Shown: positions 16,546-24,792 of the stretch, piece after piece | Numbering within the stretch: the stretch's first letter is position 1 | How the letters are laid out: every line of letters begins with the position of its first letter | Assembly (NCBI RefSeq): GCF_001039045.1 | Contig: NZ_LFEE01000043.1 | Location: 1 to 38,517, forward strand | Length of the DNA: 38,517 nt | DNA from: Lactiplantibacillus herbarum | GTDB lineage: Bacteria; Bacillota; Bacilli; Lactobacillales; Lactobacillaceae | Direction of reading: 5' to 3' | Made by a program: the position numbers and the translations under genes | The notes under the pieces: generated by a model | Seen by the model: only the letters and a program-made list of their open reading frames with translations | What the model was told of the DNA's origin: nothing | The model's database searches: none

Positions 16546-17043
16546 TTAAGCTTCTGCACGATCTAAATCAGTGTAGCTAATTTTCTTAGTCTGTTTGCCA
16601 GCACTTTCGTTAACGAATTTATCCATAAATTCTTCAACTAAGTTAAGTGTCTGGTATTGCTTAGCTAAACTAAACATTTGACGCCATTCCCGGTTACGTT
16701 GAATTAATTCAGCGAAAACTTCATGTTCAACCCGAGCTCCTTCTGGTGTTAACTTCAAAACTTTATTACGACGATCATGATCTTCAGCTTCTTGGTATAA
16801 ATAATCTTTACGTAATAAGCGCCCGATTAACCGTGAGATTGCAGAACGAGTCACACCATGACTTTCTGCAATATCCATTAAACGAATCTTCCCCTTAGCT
16901 TCGGCGATATCATATAAGATATAAAATTCATCTAACGTAATTCCGTGTTCCGTTGCTGGTGCTGCAAACATATCTGATAAATTCTTAAATCCGTGTAAAT
17001 ACATATGGCTAAAGCGATTGAAAAAGTCCATATCTTCATTCAT
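16546..17043 (-). CDS. MarR-family transcriptional regulator
   Basis: About 165 residues with a winged helix: recognition region IRLMDIAESHGVTRSAISRLIGRLLRKDYL and wing EAEDHDRRNKVLKLTPEG, the standard MarR pattern with the Asp-His-Asp-Arg-Arg wing tip. The ATG at 17043 has GGGAG 8 nt upstream; a TTG six bases earlier is less likely. The gene stands alone with its own terminator, and no divergent target is adjacent. TACTAGTA, an 8-bp palindrome at about 17159, lies in the upstream region and may be an operator. Confidence 0.88.
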   Translation of the reverse strand: MNEDMDFFNRFSHMYLHGFKNLSDMFAAPATEHGITLDEFYILYDIAEAKGKIRLMDIAESHGVTRSAISRLIGRLLRKDYLYQEAEDHDRRNKVLKLTPEGARVEHEVFAELIQRNREWRQMFSLAKQYQTLNLVEEFMDKFVNESAGKQTKKISYTDLDRAEA

Positions 17044-17204
17044 ATTCAAGTCTCCCTTTCACAAGTCGAATTATTATTAAAAATGCCCAATCATAATTCG
17101 CCCCATTTTCAATTTTTAAATTAGTAAGCGTCTTTTATCATTTCCCCGCTTTAAAGTGTACTAGTATATTTTACGAAATACAAGTAATTTTGATGACTTT
17201 AATA

Positions 17205-17873
17205 TTAAATTTGTATTTCAGAATTTAAATCAATCGTAGCGTGCTCATGTAGATGCTCTATGAACTGTTGGTAGTAGTGATCTGTGTTATATTTGGCCGT
17301 ACTCAAGTAGACCTGGTCGATTTGATCAATAGTCTCACCTAATAGCAAGTAAAAGCCCTGTCCAATGTTCTCTGATATCATGCCAACACTAGCTCTCAGA
17401 ATCTTGCGCTTGAAAAATACTGCCATTCCGCCAGATAAAGCAAAATTCAGCGCATATCTAACTGATGCAGCTTCCCCTTCAACCCCAATGGCTTCTAACC
17501 AATCTAAAGTTACCAAAATCATCTCGGTTGTGAGCTCAGGGCTTTCAAATACATCCTGAACAAAATGTTCCATAGTTGGATTCTCATCAAGCATCCGCAA
17601 CAAAAAGCTCATTTGGATCATTGTTCGTTGGTGCGCAGATAACATCGTTAACCGCTCGTTGCTGTAGATAAAGACGCTCAAAGTCAATTCATTGAGCATG
17701 GTACTTAATAAGACGATTTTCTTTGGAAAATAGTGTTGTAATAACGATTTACTGATCTCACAAGCCACCGCAATATCTTTCATTTGAACGTTGGCGTAAC
17801 CCTGTTCAGCAAATAAATGAAACGCCGTGTCAACAATCTCCATCCGTCTTTGGGTGTTCCGTTTTCGTGGCAT
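17205..17873 (-). CDS. TetR-family regulator
   Basis: A 222-residue protein. Residues about 8-55 form a TetR helix-turn-helix (VDTAFHLFAEQGY, VQMKDIAVACEISKSLLQHYFPKK). The large C-terminal ligand domain is divergent, with no family I can name. GGAGG precedes the ATG. Two palindromes built on TAGTTC/GAACTA lie just upstream, so it probably represses itself. No target gene is adjacent. Confidence 0.85.
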   Translation of the reverse strand: MPRKRNTQRRMEIVDTAFHLFAEQGYANVQMKDIAVACEISKSLLQHYFPKKIVLLSTMLNELTLSVFIYSNERLTMLSAHQRTMIQMSFLLRMLDENPTMEHFVQDVFESPELTTEMILVTLDWLEAIGVEGEAASVRYALNFALSGGMAVFFKRKILRASVGMISENIGQGFYLLLGETIDQIDQVYLSTAKYNTDHYYQQFIEHLHEHATIDLNSEIQI

Positions 17874-17912
17874 TAGCGTCCTCCATGTATCGTACTTATT
17901 TGTTAGTTCTAT

Positions 17913-17940
17913 TAGTTCGGAACTATGTTCAAACTAGTTC
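17913..17940. promoter_or_regulatory. Likely operator of the TetR regulator
   Basis: TAGTTCGGAACTA (17913-17925) is a perfect 6+1+6 palindrome. It overlaps a second, wider palindrome with arms GAACTA (17920-17925) and TAGTTC (17935-17940). They lie 40-67 bp upstream of the TetR start codon. Binding by this protein is inferred from position. Confidence 0.5.
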
Positions 17941-18295
17941 CCACTAAATAAACTATACTAATATAGCTTTAGACGCAAGTTTATTCTAACAGCTTCGTTA
18001 ATTAGTCATCGCCTTAACTATCTTTTTGAGCACAAACATACTAACCATTTATACTTTGATTACCTATGTAGTGGATCTGATCACTGTCTAATTGGTAATC
18101 CTGTCTATCAATAACAATCAGACCACTCTACTTGATCAGACGCCTTTATTACTCAAAACACTACAACTTTGGCTTACTATCCCAATCACTGCAACACTGA
18201 TTGTAAAATAGGATAGCATTCATACCCCGTTTTCAATCAATTAAGGTTATAATAAAAGTATCAGCACTGAACTTTTACGAATTCTAATAATCGGG
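17941..18295. other. Intergenic stretch before the small HTH gene
   Basis: There is no convincing gene on either strand. A partial inverted repeat (GTAGTGGATCTGAT at about 18068 and ATCAGACCACTCTAC at about 18117) could form an imperfect hairpin. A TATAAT at 18248-18253 lies about 50 bp before the start of the next gene and is its likely -10 box. Confidence 0.4.
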
Positions 18296-18304
18296 GTGAG
18301 GATC

Positions 18305-18502
18305 ATGGAATTACCATTAAGTCAATTATCAGAAACACTCATCAGTTTTGAACGTCAGCACCATCTTACGGATAACGATTTGGCGTTTGGCAGTCAACTA
18401 GCTGTTGAACGGATTCACAACATTAAATCCGGTGAACAAACACCAACACAAGACGAAGTGCAACTGTTGAAGAAATTCATGAATAGCAAAGCCAAAGCTT
18501 AA
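18305..18502 (+). CDS. Small protein with an XRE-like helix-turn-helix
   Basis: A 65-residue protein. Residues about 25-60 (LAFGSQLAVERIHNIKSGEQ..T..EVQLLKKF) follow the spacing of a Cro/C1-type helix-turn-helix, including the 'I-SGE-TPT' turn. It is short for a full repressor. The ATG at 18305 follows GGGGTGAGG. It sits alone between a TetR gene and gadB. The DNA-binding role is a guess from the pattern; small proteins of this kind recur in lactobacilli without known function. Confidence 0.65.
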   Translation: MELPLSQLSETLISFERQHHLTDNDLAFGSQLAVERIHNIKSGEQTPTQDEVQLLKKFMNSKAKA

Positions 18503-18554
18503 TCATAGCGGCTAACTGTTCAGTGATAACACCTAAAGGAATTTAATTCTCACT

Positions 18555-18587
18555 AAAAGCTGATCGCATAAATGCGGTCAGCTTTTT
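18555..18587 (+). terminator. Terminator of the small HTH gene
   Basis: AAAGCTGATCGCAT pairs with ATGCGGTCAGCTTT (one G-U), with a 2-nt loop plus T residues. Confidence 0.88.
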
Positions 18588-18633
18588 GATTACCCTGTAT
18601 TTTGCCAATAGATAACAGTGAACTGTATTTTCA

Positions 18634-18663
18634 TTTACGTTCAATCTAACATCGTGCTATACT
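18634..18663 (+). promoter_or_regulatory. Candidate gadB promoter
   Basis: TTTACG (18634-18639) and the extended -10 box TGC-TATACT (TATACT 18658-18663) are 18 bp apart, 33 bp before the gadB start codon. No clear operator is seen. Confidence 0.5.
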
Positions 18664-18695
18664 CGCCTAAAATAATCAGATAAGGGTGATCATAA

Positions 18696-20105
18696 ATGGC
18701 GATGTTATATGGTAAACACGATCATGAAACAGAAGAGTATTTGACCCCAATCTTTGGCAATCCAGCAGAGCAACACGACTTACCAAAGTATCGACTGGCA
18801 CAACACGCTTTAGCACCACGTGAAGCGGACCGGCTTGTACGTGATGAGCTCCTCGATGAAGGTAATTCTCGGTTGAACCTGGCGACTTTTTGCCAAACTT
18901 ATATGGAACCAGAAGCCGTCGAATTAATGAAGGACACGTTAGCTAAAAATGCCATCGACAAATCTGAATACCCCCGCACCGCTGAGATTGAAAATCGTTG
19001 TGTCAACATCATTGCCAACTTGTGGCACGCCCCAGAGAACGAAAAATTCACCGGTACCTCAACGATCGGTTCTTCCGAAGCCTGTATGTTAGGCGGTATG
19101 GCGATGAAGTTTGCTTGGCGTAAACGAGCAACTAAAGCTGGCCTCGACCTCAACGCCCAGCGACCTAATCTAGTCATTTCAGCTGGCTATCAAGTCTGTT
19201 GGGAAAAATTCTGCGTTTATTGGGACATCGACATGCACGTGGTCCCAATGGATGAGCACCACATGTCTTTGGACGTGGATCACGTCCTGGACTATGTGGA
19301 TGACTATACGATCGGCATCATCGGGATTCTAGGAATTACGTATACCGGTCAGTATGACAACCTAGAAAAGCTCGATACCGTCGTCACCAAGTACAATCAG
19401 CATCATTCAAAGCTACCTGTATACATTCACGTAGACGCCGCATCAGGGGGCTTCTACACGCCGTTCGTTGAACCACAACTGGCGTGGGACTTTCGCCTGA
19501 AGAACGTCATTTCAATCAACGCCTCTGGGCATAAGTACGGTCTGGTCTACCCTGGAGTCGGCTGGGTCATCTGGCGTGATCAACGATTCCTACCTAAGGA
19601 ACTCGTCTTCAAAGTCAGCTATCTAGGTGGCGAGCTGCCAACCATGGCAATTAACTTCTCACACAGCGCCGCACAACTGATTGGCCAGTACTATAATTTC
19701 GTACGTTTTGGTATGGACGGTTACAAAGAGATCCAGACAAAGACCCACAATGTTGCTCACTATCTAGCTACCGCCCTTAAACAATTGGGTGAATTTACAC
19801 TAATTAACGATGGCCACCAACTACCCTTGATCTGTTACCAGCTAACACCCCGCGATGATCGAGAATGGACGTTGTATGATCTATCTGATCGACTACTGAT
19901 GAGCGGCTGGCAAGTCCCTAGCTACCCGTTACCCGCTAATCTGGACAAACAAGTCATTCAGCGGATTGTCGTTCGGGCTGACTTCGGCATGAATATGGCT
20001 CATGACTTTATGGATGATCTAACAACTGCCGTAAATGATCTTAATCACGCTCACATCGTTTACCATGCTGATGAATCCCCTAAAAAATACGGTTTTACGC
20101 ACTAA
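18696..20105 (+). CDS. gadB: Glutamate decarboxylase (PLP-dependent)
   Basis: This 469-residue cytosolic enzyme converts L-glutamate to GABA and CO2, consuming a proton, and serves acid resistance and GABA production. It is full-length. PLP contacts include the HVDAASGG block and the Schiff-base lysine Lys280 in NASGHKYG; GSSEACMLGG is also typical. It closely resembles the known L. plantarum GadB (recalled as lp_3420). No antiporter gene gadC lies next to it, as is usual in this species. An AGGGTGA site precedes the ATG. Confidence 0.97.
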   Translation: MAMLYGKHDHETEEYLTPIFGNPAEQHDLPKYRLAQHALAPREADRLVRDELLDEGNSRLNLATFCQTYMEPEAVELMKDTLAKNAIDKSEYPRTAEIENRCVNIIANLWHAPENEKFTGTSTIGSSEACMLGGMAMKFAWRKRATKAGLDLNAQRPNLVISAGYQVCWEKFCVYWDIDMHVVPMDEHHMSLDVDHVLDYVDDYTIGIIGILGITYTGQYDNLEKLDTVVTKYNQHHSKLPVYIHVDAASGGFYTPFVEPQLAWDFRLKNVISINASGHKYGLVYPGVGWVIWRDQRFLPKELVFKVSYLGGELPTMAINFSHSAAQLIGQYYNFVRFGMDGYKEIQTKTHNVAHYLATALKQLGEFTLINDGHQLPLICYQLTPRDDREWTLYDLSDRLLMSGWQVPSYPLPANLDKQVIQRIVVRADFGMNMAHDFMDDLTTAVNDLNHAHIVYHADESPKKYGFTH

Positions 20106-20116
20106 CAATCATATGC

Positions 20117-20156
20117 AAAAAGAGCTAACTCACCATAACAATGAGTTAGCTCTTTT
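20117..20156. terminator. Bidirectional terminator between gadB and the lytA-like gene
   Basis: A perfect 15-bp stem (AAAAGAGCTAACTCA and its complement at 20142-20156) lies between two convergent genes, with A and T flanks for both directions. Confidence 0.92.
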
Positions 20157-20180
20157 AGTGTTCATTTATGAACGTTTTAA

Positions 20181-21164
20181 TTACATGTGGATAGCAATTA
20201 TAGGTGTGTAGTAAGCAGTCTGCTTAATAGATACACTTTCACCGTAAGTTGGTGAGGCGATGTATTGACCGCCGCCTAAGTAGATACCAACGTGGTAAGG
20301 TGCTGAATCAGAACCCCAGAAAATCAAATCGCCAGCTTGTGCTTGGCTAAATGATACGTGGGTACCGATAGTTGCTTGAGCATAAGTAGTCCGTCCGATT
20401 GAACGACCAACCTTAGCAAAAGCAGCTTGCGTAAATGCAGAACAGTCCATTTGTTCGTATGGAGTGCCAATGAAAGTTTCAGCAGCAGCGATTACTGAAC
20501 TGTATGAAGTTGAAGTACTTGCTGTACTGGTAGTTGAAGCACTGGCTGTGTAAGCAGTTGCTTGCGCAGTAGTAGTGCTTGAACTTGCTTGTGAAGTTGA
20601 TGATTGTGAACTAGCTTGTGAAGTTGATGTTGATGAAACAGCAGCTTGTGAAGTAGTTGAAGTTGAACTAGTAGCAGTACTTGAAGTTGCTTGTGAAGCT
20701 ACTGAACTTGTTGAAGCACTTGAAGTTACACTGCTTGCACTAGCAGTTGAAGTGCTACTTGATTGAGCAGCAACTGAGCTACTTGAAACTGCTTGGCTAG
20801 TACTACTTGCACTAGTAGTTGAGCTAGCAGCTACACTGGTTGATTGGCTAGCAGTTGAAGTTGCAGCACTAGTTGAAGTCGTACTGCTTGCACTAGCAGT
20901 AGTCGTTGTCTTAGCTGAAACCTTTTCGCCAGTCTTAACACCAGGGATGTTAATGCTGTTACCAGCAATGATTAAGTTAGGATTGCTTAAGTTATTTGCT
21001 TCAGCAATCTTGTCCATTGAAACGTGGTACTTTTGTGAATATGCCCAAACTGAATCTCCGGCCTTAACAGTCATTGAATCAGCATTTGCAACTGCTTGAC
21101 TAGTAACTAACATACCAGCTAAAGCAGCGGTTCCTAACATTACTTGTTTAATATTTACTTTCAC
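20181..21164 (-). CDS. lytA: Secreted LysM-NlpC/P60 peptidoglycan hydrolase (LytA-like)
   Basis: About 327 residues from the GTG at 21164. A signal peptide (ending VANA) and one LysM domain (about residues 31-75) come first. A Ser/Thr/Ala-rich linker of about 140 residues, likely glycosylated, precedes the NlpC/P60 domain with Cys241 (MDCSAF) and His291 (YHVGIYLG). Such enzymes cut gamma-D-Glu-diamino acid bonds in stem peptides. Position next to gadB and the layout match LytA of L. plantarum (recalled as lp_3421), a main morphogenesis and autolysis enzyme. The ribosome binding site GGAG is about 14 nt from the GTG, rather far; the start is therefore less certain than the gene. Confidence 0.9.
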   Translation of the reverse strand: MKVNIKQVMLGTAALAGMLVTSQAVANADSMTVKAGDSVWAYSQKYHVSMDKIAEANNLSNPNLIIAGNSINIPGVKTGEKVSAKTTTTASASSTTSTSAATSTASQSTSVAASSTTSASSTSQAVSSSSVAAQSSSTSTASASSVTSSASTSSVASQATSSTATSSTSTTSQAAVSSTSTSQASSQSSTSQASSSTTTAQATAYTASASTTSTASTSTSYSSVIAAAETFIGTPYEQMDCSAFTQAAFAKVGRSIGRTTYAQATIGTHVSFSQAQAGDLIFWGSDSAPYHVGIYLGGGQYIASPTYGESVSIKQTAYYTPIIAIHM

Positions 21165-21407
21165 TTTAATAATGATCACTCCAAGAAGAATGTCACGTAT
21201 GTACTTCAAGCCAAGGTCTATACTACTCAATTTGTATTACATACCAGTACCAGCAAAATAACAATATATTACGAAAGTTACAAAACTATGACAATAATCT
21301 AAAGCCGTAATATTACCACTTCAAAACACTGTTATATCAAGGATTTTTTATTACTAAAATTTGATAACGTCAATTAATCTTTACTTAATTTTTTATTGAA
21401 ATATAAA

Positions 21408-21447
21408 AAAAGACGCATTAACAGCTCAAAATAGTCGTTAATTCGTC
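21408..21447 (-). terminator. Terminator of the 21468-21803 gene
   Basis: On the minus strand GACGAATTAACGAC pairs imperfectly with GCTGTTAATGCGTC and is followed by seven T residues. Confidence 0.7.
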
Positions 21448-21467
21448 ACTTTTTAATTACTAATTGT

Positions 21468-21803
21468 TTATTTTGCGGCCCGTTGACGCCGATTAGTTCG
21501 TGGTAATCCAAGCAACCAGCGAATATCATTACCGGTAAAATTCAATTTCAAGAATTCTGCTTGCATCGCTTGCTTATACATTGTCGTAAGTACCTGCTTA
21601 TCGAGCTCAATAACTCGTTGCGCAATTTCATCATCAAACAGATATTGCCGGGCAACCGTCACAAGTTCACCCATTGTAAAGATCTGACTTGCGTTGGTAA
21701 ATAATTGAGTCTTATCAAGCTTTAACTGGGTTTGTTTAAATTGCTCGTATGCCTGATCTAAGACTTGTTCACCCTGTGCTGATAGTGTCGTAGTTGAAGC
21801 CAT
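21468..21803 (-). CDS. Small basic protein, unknown function
   Basis: About 111 residues from the ATG at 21803, which follows AAGGGGGT. The protein is mostly helical and hydrophilic and ends with a basic tail (RTNRRQRAAK). No domain is recognised. A longer frame to 21848 lacks a ribosome binding site. It is divergent from another small unknown gene at 21922 and has its own terminator. Confidence 0.7.
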   Translation of the reverse strand: MASTTTLSAQGEQVLDQAYEQFKQTQLKLDKTQLFTNASQIFTMGELVTVARQYLFDDEIAQRVIELDKQVLTTMYKQAMQAEFLKLNFTGNDIRWLLGLPRTNRRQRAAK

Positions 21804-21891
21804 AGTCGGTACCCCCTTAAAATTTACCCTTATTGTACCGGCTAACACTAGTTTTAGCTACGTTTGCGCCCTCATTTTAACAAATATTTGC

Positions 21892-21897
21892 TATACT
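21892..21897 (+). promoter_or_regulatory. Extended -10 box before the 21922 gene
   Basis: TGC-TATACT, an extended -10 pattern, lies 25 bp before the TTG start; no good -35 box is seen. On the other strand a TACAAT at 21837-21832 could serve the divergent gene. Confidence 0.4.
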
Positions 21898-21921
21898 GGA
21901 GAACACAAAGGGGAAATTAAC

Positions 21922-22293
21922 TTGACGAATACCGATGATCGTTATTACCAACCAAACGATATTAAAGATGCACTACAAACAATCCAAAAACTGTTTAATA
22001 GTTATACAGATGCACCACTGACACCTGAATTGATGGCCTATCACCAAAAACTCATTGGTCAACTGCAAACGAACTTACTTCCGTTAGCTCAGCAACAATC
22101 AGATCAGCTACGAGCCAAACAGATCGATTCTATGATTACCGTCATGCAGGATTGGCTCAAATTGCGGCTCAGTGGTCAAGTATTTGGCGGCAAGATGCAA
22201 CATTTTAAATTCGCAAGCAACCAAAAGACACAATTTCAGCGTCGAGTTCATAAAATCCGCGGCAACCAAAACCATCGCGCTAGTCGACATTAA
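21922..22293 (+). CDS. Small helical protein with basic tail, unknown function
   Basis: A 123-residue protein with a TTG start; AAAGGGGA ends about 7 nt upstream. The first 95 residues look helical and Gln/Leu-rich. The last 25 are strongly basic (FQRRVHKIRGNQNHRASRH), which may bind nucleic acid. I recognise no family. The gene lies directly before a tRNA gene. Confidence 0.65.
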   Translation: MTNTDDRYYQPNDIKDALQTIQKLFNSYTDAPLTPELMAYHQKLIGQLQTNLLPLAQQQSDQLRAKQIDSMITVMQDWLKLRLSGQVFGGKMQHFKFASNQKTQFQRRVHKIRGNQNHRASRH

Positions 22294-22309
22294 TTAGCGC
22301 TGCAAGGGC

Positions 22310-22337
22310 TTGCACAACCATTATTTTGCGGTATACT
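22310..22337 (+). promoter_or_regulatory. Promoter of the tRNA-Ala gene
   Basis: TTGCAC (22310-22315) and TATACT (22332-22337) with a 16-bp spacer, 12 bp before the tRNA 5' end. Confidence 0.55.
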
Positions 22338-22349
22338 AAAATAGTATTC

Positions 22350-22422
22350 GGGCCCTTAGCTCAGTTGGGAGAGCGCCTGCTTCGCATGTAGGAGGTCGTC
22401 GGTTCAAATCCGGTAGGGTCCA
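22350..22422 (+). tRNA. tRNA-Ala (anticodon CGC)
   Basis: A complete cloverleaf of 73 nt. The acceptor GGGCCCT pairs with AGGGTCC, the D arm is GCTC...GAGC, the anticodon stem CCTGC/GTAGG holds the loop TTCGCAT with anticodon CGC, and the T arm has TTCAAAT. The discriminator is A. CCA is not encoded. It reads the alanine codon GCG. Confidence 0.93.
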
Positions 22423-22437
22423 TCGAAAACAACTCAG

Positions 22438-22480
22438 AAAAAGGCTAGAACACTTCAGCGTGAAGGGTTCTAGCCTTTTT
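22438..22480. terminator. Terminator after tRNA-Ala, symmetric
   Basis: AAAAAGGCTAGAAC pairs with GTTCTAGCCTTTTT. It ends the tRNA transcript and could also stop the DUF2316 operon arriving from the right, for which no nearer terminator is seen. Confidence 0.88.
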
Positions 22481-22608
22481 CAATCTGTAAAATCAACATC
22501 AAATTAGCGATGTAACTTTCCGTTACTTCTACATTTCAGTCACATCATACTACAGTATTTCTCGGATAAGCGCTCACCTTACTTGCGACACTCCCCATTA
22601 AGAAGCTG

Positions 22609-22920
22609 TTAGTAATCACCTGCAGACATTGCTTGCCGATCAATGACATTACTATTCAAAAACCAGTGACGATGCCAGTCACCGCGAAGCGCAGTAAACG
22701 GTACTGGGGTCTGACCCGCTTCTTCAACCTTTTCAATCAAGTAGTTGCGCAGAATCCATGGATCTTCAAGTGACTGTTGTGTTAACGCAAATAGCCGTTC
22801 TAACTTCACCATACTAATTTGCAAGTCGTTTGCAACCTGCTCTTTTGATAATCCGGTTAGCATAAAGTTTTCTTGTAATTCTTGGCGAGTTGCCACCATT
22901 TGTTGTGGGTTTAATGACAT
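22609..22920 (-). CDS. DUF2316-family protein
   Basis: A 103-residue protein that fits DUF2316: a helix-turn-helix-like N-terminal half (LTGLSKEQVANDLQISMVKLERLFAL) followed by the conserved SLEDPWILRNYLIEKVEEAG and HWFLNSNVID. The function of the family is unknown; DNA binding is plausible. AGGAGG precedes the ATG. It is the second gene of an operon, 12 nt behind the amidohydrolase. Confidence 0.85.
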   Translation of the reverse strand: MSLNPQQMVATRQELQENFMLTGLSKEQVANDLQISMVKLERLFALTQQSLEDPWILRNYLIEKVEEAGQTPVPFTALRGDWHRHWFLNSNVIDRQAMSAGDY

Positions 22921-22932
22921 TTTAATATCCTC

Positions 22933-23934
22933 CTATAATTTAAATAATTGTTCCGCCGTCCCATGAGCAATTTGCTCACGCTGACGTGACGTCAATTGAA
23001 CTGTTTGTAAAAAATCGGCTGCATTCTGTGGCCGTTTGTATGGATAATCTAGCGAATACATCAGGTGGTCAGCACCCATTTCAGCTAACATAAACTGTAA
23101 CTGGGGCTCGCTCAAAATCCCGCTTGGCGTTGCGTAAATATTCTGCCGGTAATAGTAACTAAAGGGATGTTGCAAGTCGCCATACGCTGTCAGCTCATCA
23201 TCCAATCGTTCCAAAAATAACGGCACTAGTTCGCCCCAATGACCCGTAATTAATTTTAGTTGAGGCAACCGATCAAAAATACCACTGACAACCATCCGTA
23301 ACACCTGAATACCAATATCCATGTGCCAGCCATAACCAGCTGATGACAAGATACCAGTAATCACAGGCGACCATTGATCACTCTTAAAGTAGTGGTCGTT
23401 GATTGACTGCGGAATAAACGACGGGTGAAAATAAACCGGCACATCTAACGCCATCGCCTGTTCAAAGATTGGCAGGAAGAACGGTTCATCGAAGAAACGT
23501 CCCTGATAATTGCCTTTCAGCAGAACCCCCTTTAAACCTAGTTCAGTTACTGCACGCTCTAATTCAGTAGCGGCCGCTTCGGAATTACCAACTGGCAACA
23601 CGGCTAAACCACGATAACGTGTCGGATGTTTAGCGATTGCTCGTGCCATTTCATCATTCGCTAACTGACACAGTGAGATTGCTTGTTCTGGCTCTAAGTT
23701 CTGGGGCGACGAATTCCCATAAGATAAGATTTCCATATCAATTCCATTCTTATCCATAAAGGCCAACCGCTCACGGTCAACATCTTGCATGACACTTGGT
23801 GATGGTAAATTCGTTTGCATATATTGACGTAACTCAGGACTAATCGGTGGTAAAGCGGACACTCCAGTGATGTCTTGGATCTTAGTCGTCACAACGGCTG
23901 ATTCAAAATGTTCTTCAGTAGTAATTAATTTCAT
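22933..23934 (-). CDS. Amidohydrolase-2 family enzyme (gamma-resorcylate decarboxylase-like)
   Basis: A 333-residue TIM-barrel metalloenzyme. It shows N-terminal TEEHFE (the ExH metal site of ACMSD-type decarboxylases), VPVYFHPS with a metal His, the catalytic TGHWGE and SLDYPY with the Asp ligand. Relatives include gamma-resorcylate and 2,3-dihydroxybenzoate decarboxylases and related hydrolases of aromatic acids. The reaction here cannot be told. AAGGAG precedes the ATG. A TetR gene is divergent, 117 bp away, and probably controls this operon, which also holds the DUF2316 gene. Confidence 0.82.
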   Translation of the reverse strand: MKLITTEEHFESAVVTTKIQDITGVSALPPISPELRQYMQTNLPSPSVMQDVDRERLAFMDKNGIDMEILSYGNSSPQNLEPEQAISLCQLANDEMARAIAKHPTRYRGLAVLPVGNSEAAATELERAVTELGLKGVLLKGNYQGRFFDEPFFLPIFEQAMALDVPVYFHPSFIPQSINDHYFKSDQWSPVITGILSSAGYGWHMDIGIQVLRMVVSGIFDRLPQLKLITGHWGELVPLFLERLDDELTAYGDLQHPFSYYYRQNIYATPSGILSEPQLQFMLAEMGADHLMYSLDYPYKRPQNAADFLQTVQLTSRQREQIAHGTAEQLFKL

Positions 23935-23980
23935 TGATTTACAGCTCCTTTACGCACAGCTATCCTTAACTGTGAAAGCA

Positions 23981-23986
23981 ATTATA
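23981..23986 (-). promoter_or_regulatory. -10 box of the amidohydrolase operon
   Basis: TATAAT on the minus strand at 23986-23981, 47 bp before the start codon. The -35 region is weak, and the divergent TetR promoter begins about 30 bp away, so a single operator could control both. Confidence 0.45.
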
Positions 23987-24016
23987 GACGCTTTAGCAGG
24001 ATAAAAAAGCACTGTT

Positions 24017-24045
24017 TTGAGACATGTAACAAGCTGGTGTATCAT
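24017..24045 (+). promoter_or_regulatory. TetR gene promoter, possibly giving a leaderless mRNA
   Basis: TTGAGA (24017-24022) and TATCAT (24040-24045) are separated by exactly 17 bp. The expected transcription start falls at about 24052, the A of the ATG. No ribosome binding site lies before that ATG. Confidence 0.5.
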
Positions 24046-24051
24046 ATAACC

Positions 24052-24630
24052 ATGACAAAAATAATAATCGCTAATAACCTACACATTGATCACCGAACTC
24101 ACCAAACGCAGATCAAACTGATGACGGCTCTGACCGCAGCGTTTCAAGCTGGACAACCTTTTACAACCATCACCGTTAAACAACTCTGCCTTGACGCTCA
24201 CGTCGGCCGTGCCACTTTCTATCGCCATCACCAAGACGTTGAAGACCTTATTACGGTGGAATATCTGATTGCCCTACGCCGCCTGAGTGATGACCTAAAT
24301 GATCTACCGAGCGCTACCTATGCCACAATTGCCGGCGCAACGATCACCACAATGCAACAATACCCGCTACTGCCTATGCTAGTAACGTGGGCTAATTGTC
24401 GTGATCGTGTCATTCCGCTAGAAGTCGGCCTTGTCCAACAAGTACTGACTAGCTTAGATGTTCAACATGGGCACCCACGTTTTATCGCGACTTATCTGGG
24501 ACACGCGTTACACCAATTTGCCGACCAACTAGCTAACCAACAACCCAGTCTGAGTCATTTAGCAGCTTTCCGGTTATTTGTTCAACTTATTCCAAACGTC
24601 TTACAAGGGCCGACCGTACCAGCAACTTAA
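24052..24630 (+). CDS. TetR-family regulator
   Basis: About 192 residues. The helix-turn-helix (TTITVKQLCLDAHVGRATFYRHHQDVEDL) is typical of TetR proteins of the DhaS type, with a divergent C-terminal sensor domain. It lies divergent from an amidohydrolase-DUF2316 operon and probably represses it. The ATG at 24052 is chosen over the GTG at 24037; neither has a ribosome binding site, and the promoter position suggests translation from a leaderless transcript. Confidence 0.82.
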   Translation: MTKIIIANNLHIDHRTHQTQIKLMTALTAAFQAGQPFTTITVKQLCLDAHVGRATFYRHHQDVEDLITVEYLIALRRLSDDLNDLPSATYATIAGATITTMQQYPLLPMLVTWANCRDRVIPLEVGLVQQVLTSLDVQHGHPRFIATYLGHALHQFADQLANQQPSLSHLAAFRLFVQLIPNVLQGPTVPAT

Positions 24631-24644
24631 TTCTACTTATATTT

Positions 24645-24672
24645 AAAACTACTTAATATAGTAGTTTTATTA
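24645..24672 (+). terminator. Weak terminator after the TetR gene
   Basis: AAAACTAC (24645-24652) pairs with GTAGTTTT (24661-24668), followed by T-rich sequence; the stem is AT-rich. Confidence 0.5.
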
Positions 24673-24792
24673 TTCACCTAACAACTACTGAAGTAGTCAT
24701 TGATCAAGATGTTTAGGTCGCATTCCCTTTAATTGACGATTCTTCCCCCAACGGGTACGCTAAGAATAATGATCATTCTGGAGGGGATATTC

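Noticed and set aside
18500-18700. A gadC antiporter or gadR regulator adjacent to gadB
   Set aside because: Neighbours on both sides are a small HTH-like gene and a peptidoglycan hydrolase; neither resembles GadC or GadR.
20575-20766. 63-codon + strand frame opposite the LytA-like linker
   Set aside because: Low-complexity antisense of Ser/Thr/Ala codons.
21240-21320. Possible WalR-type box (TGTAAC-N5-TAATAT) upstream of the lytA-like gene
   Set aside because: The second half-site matches only four of six positions, and no clear promoter is placed beside it.
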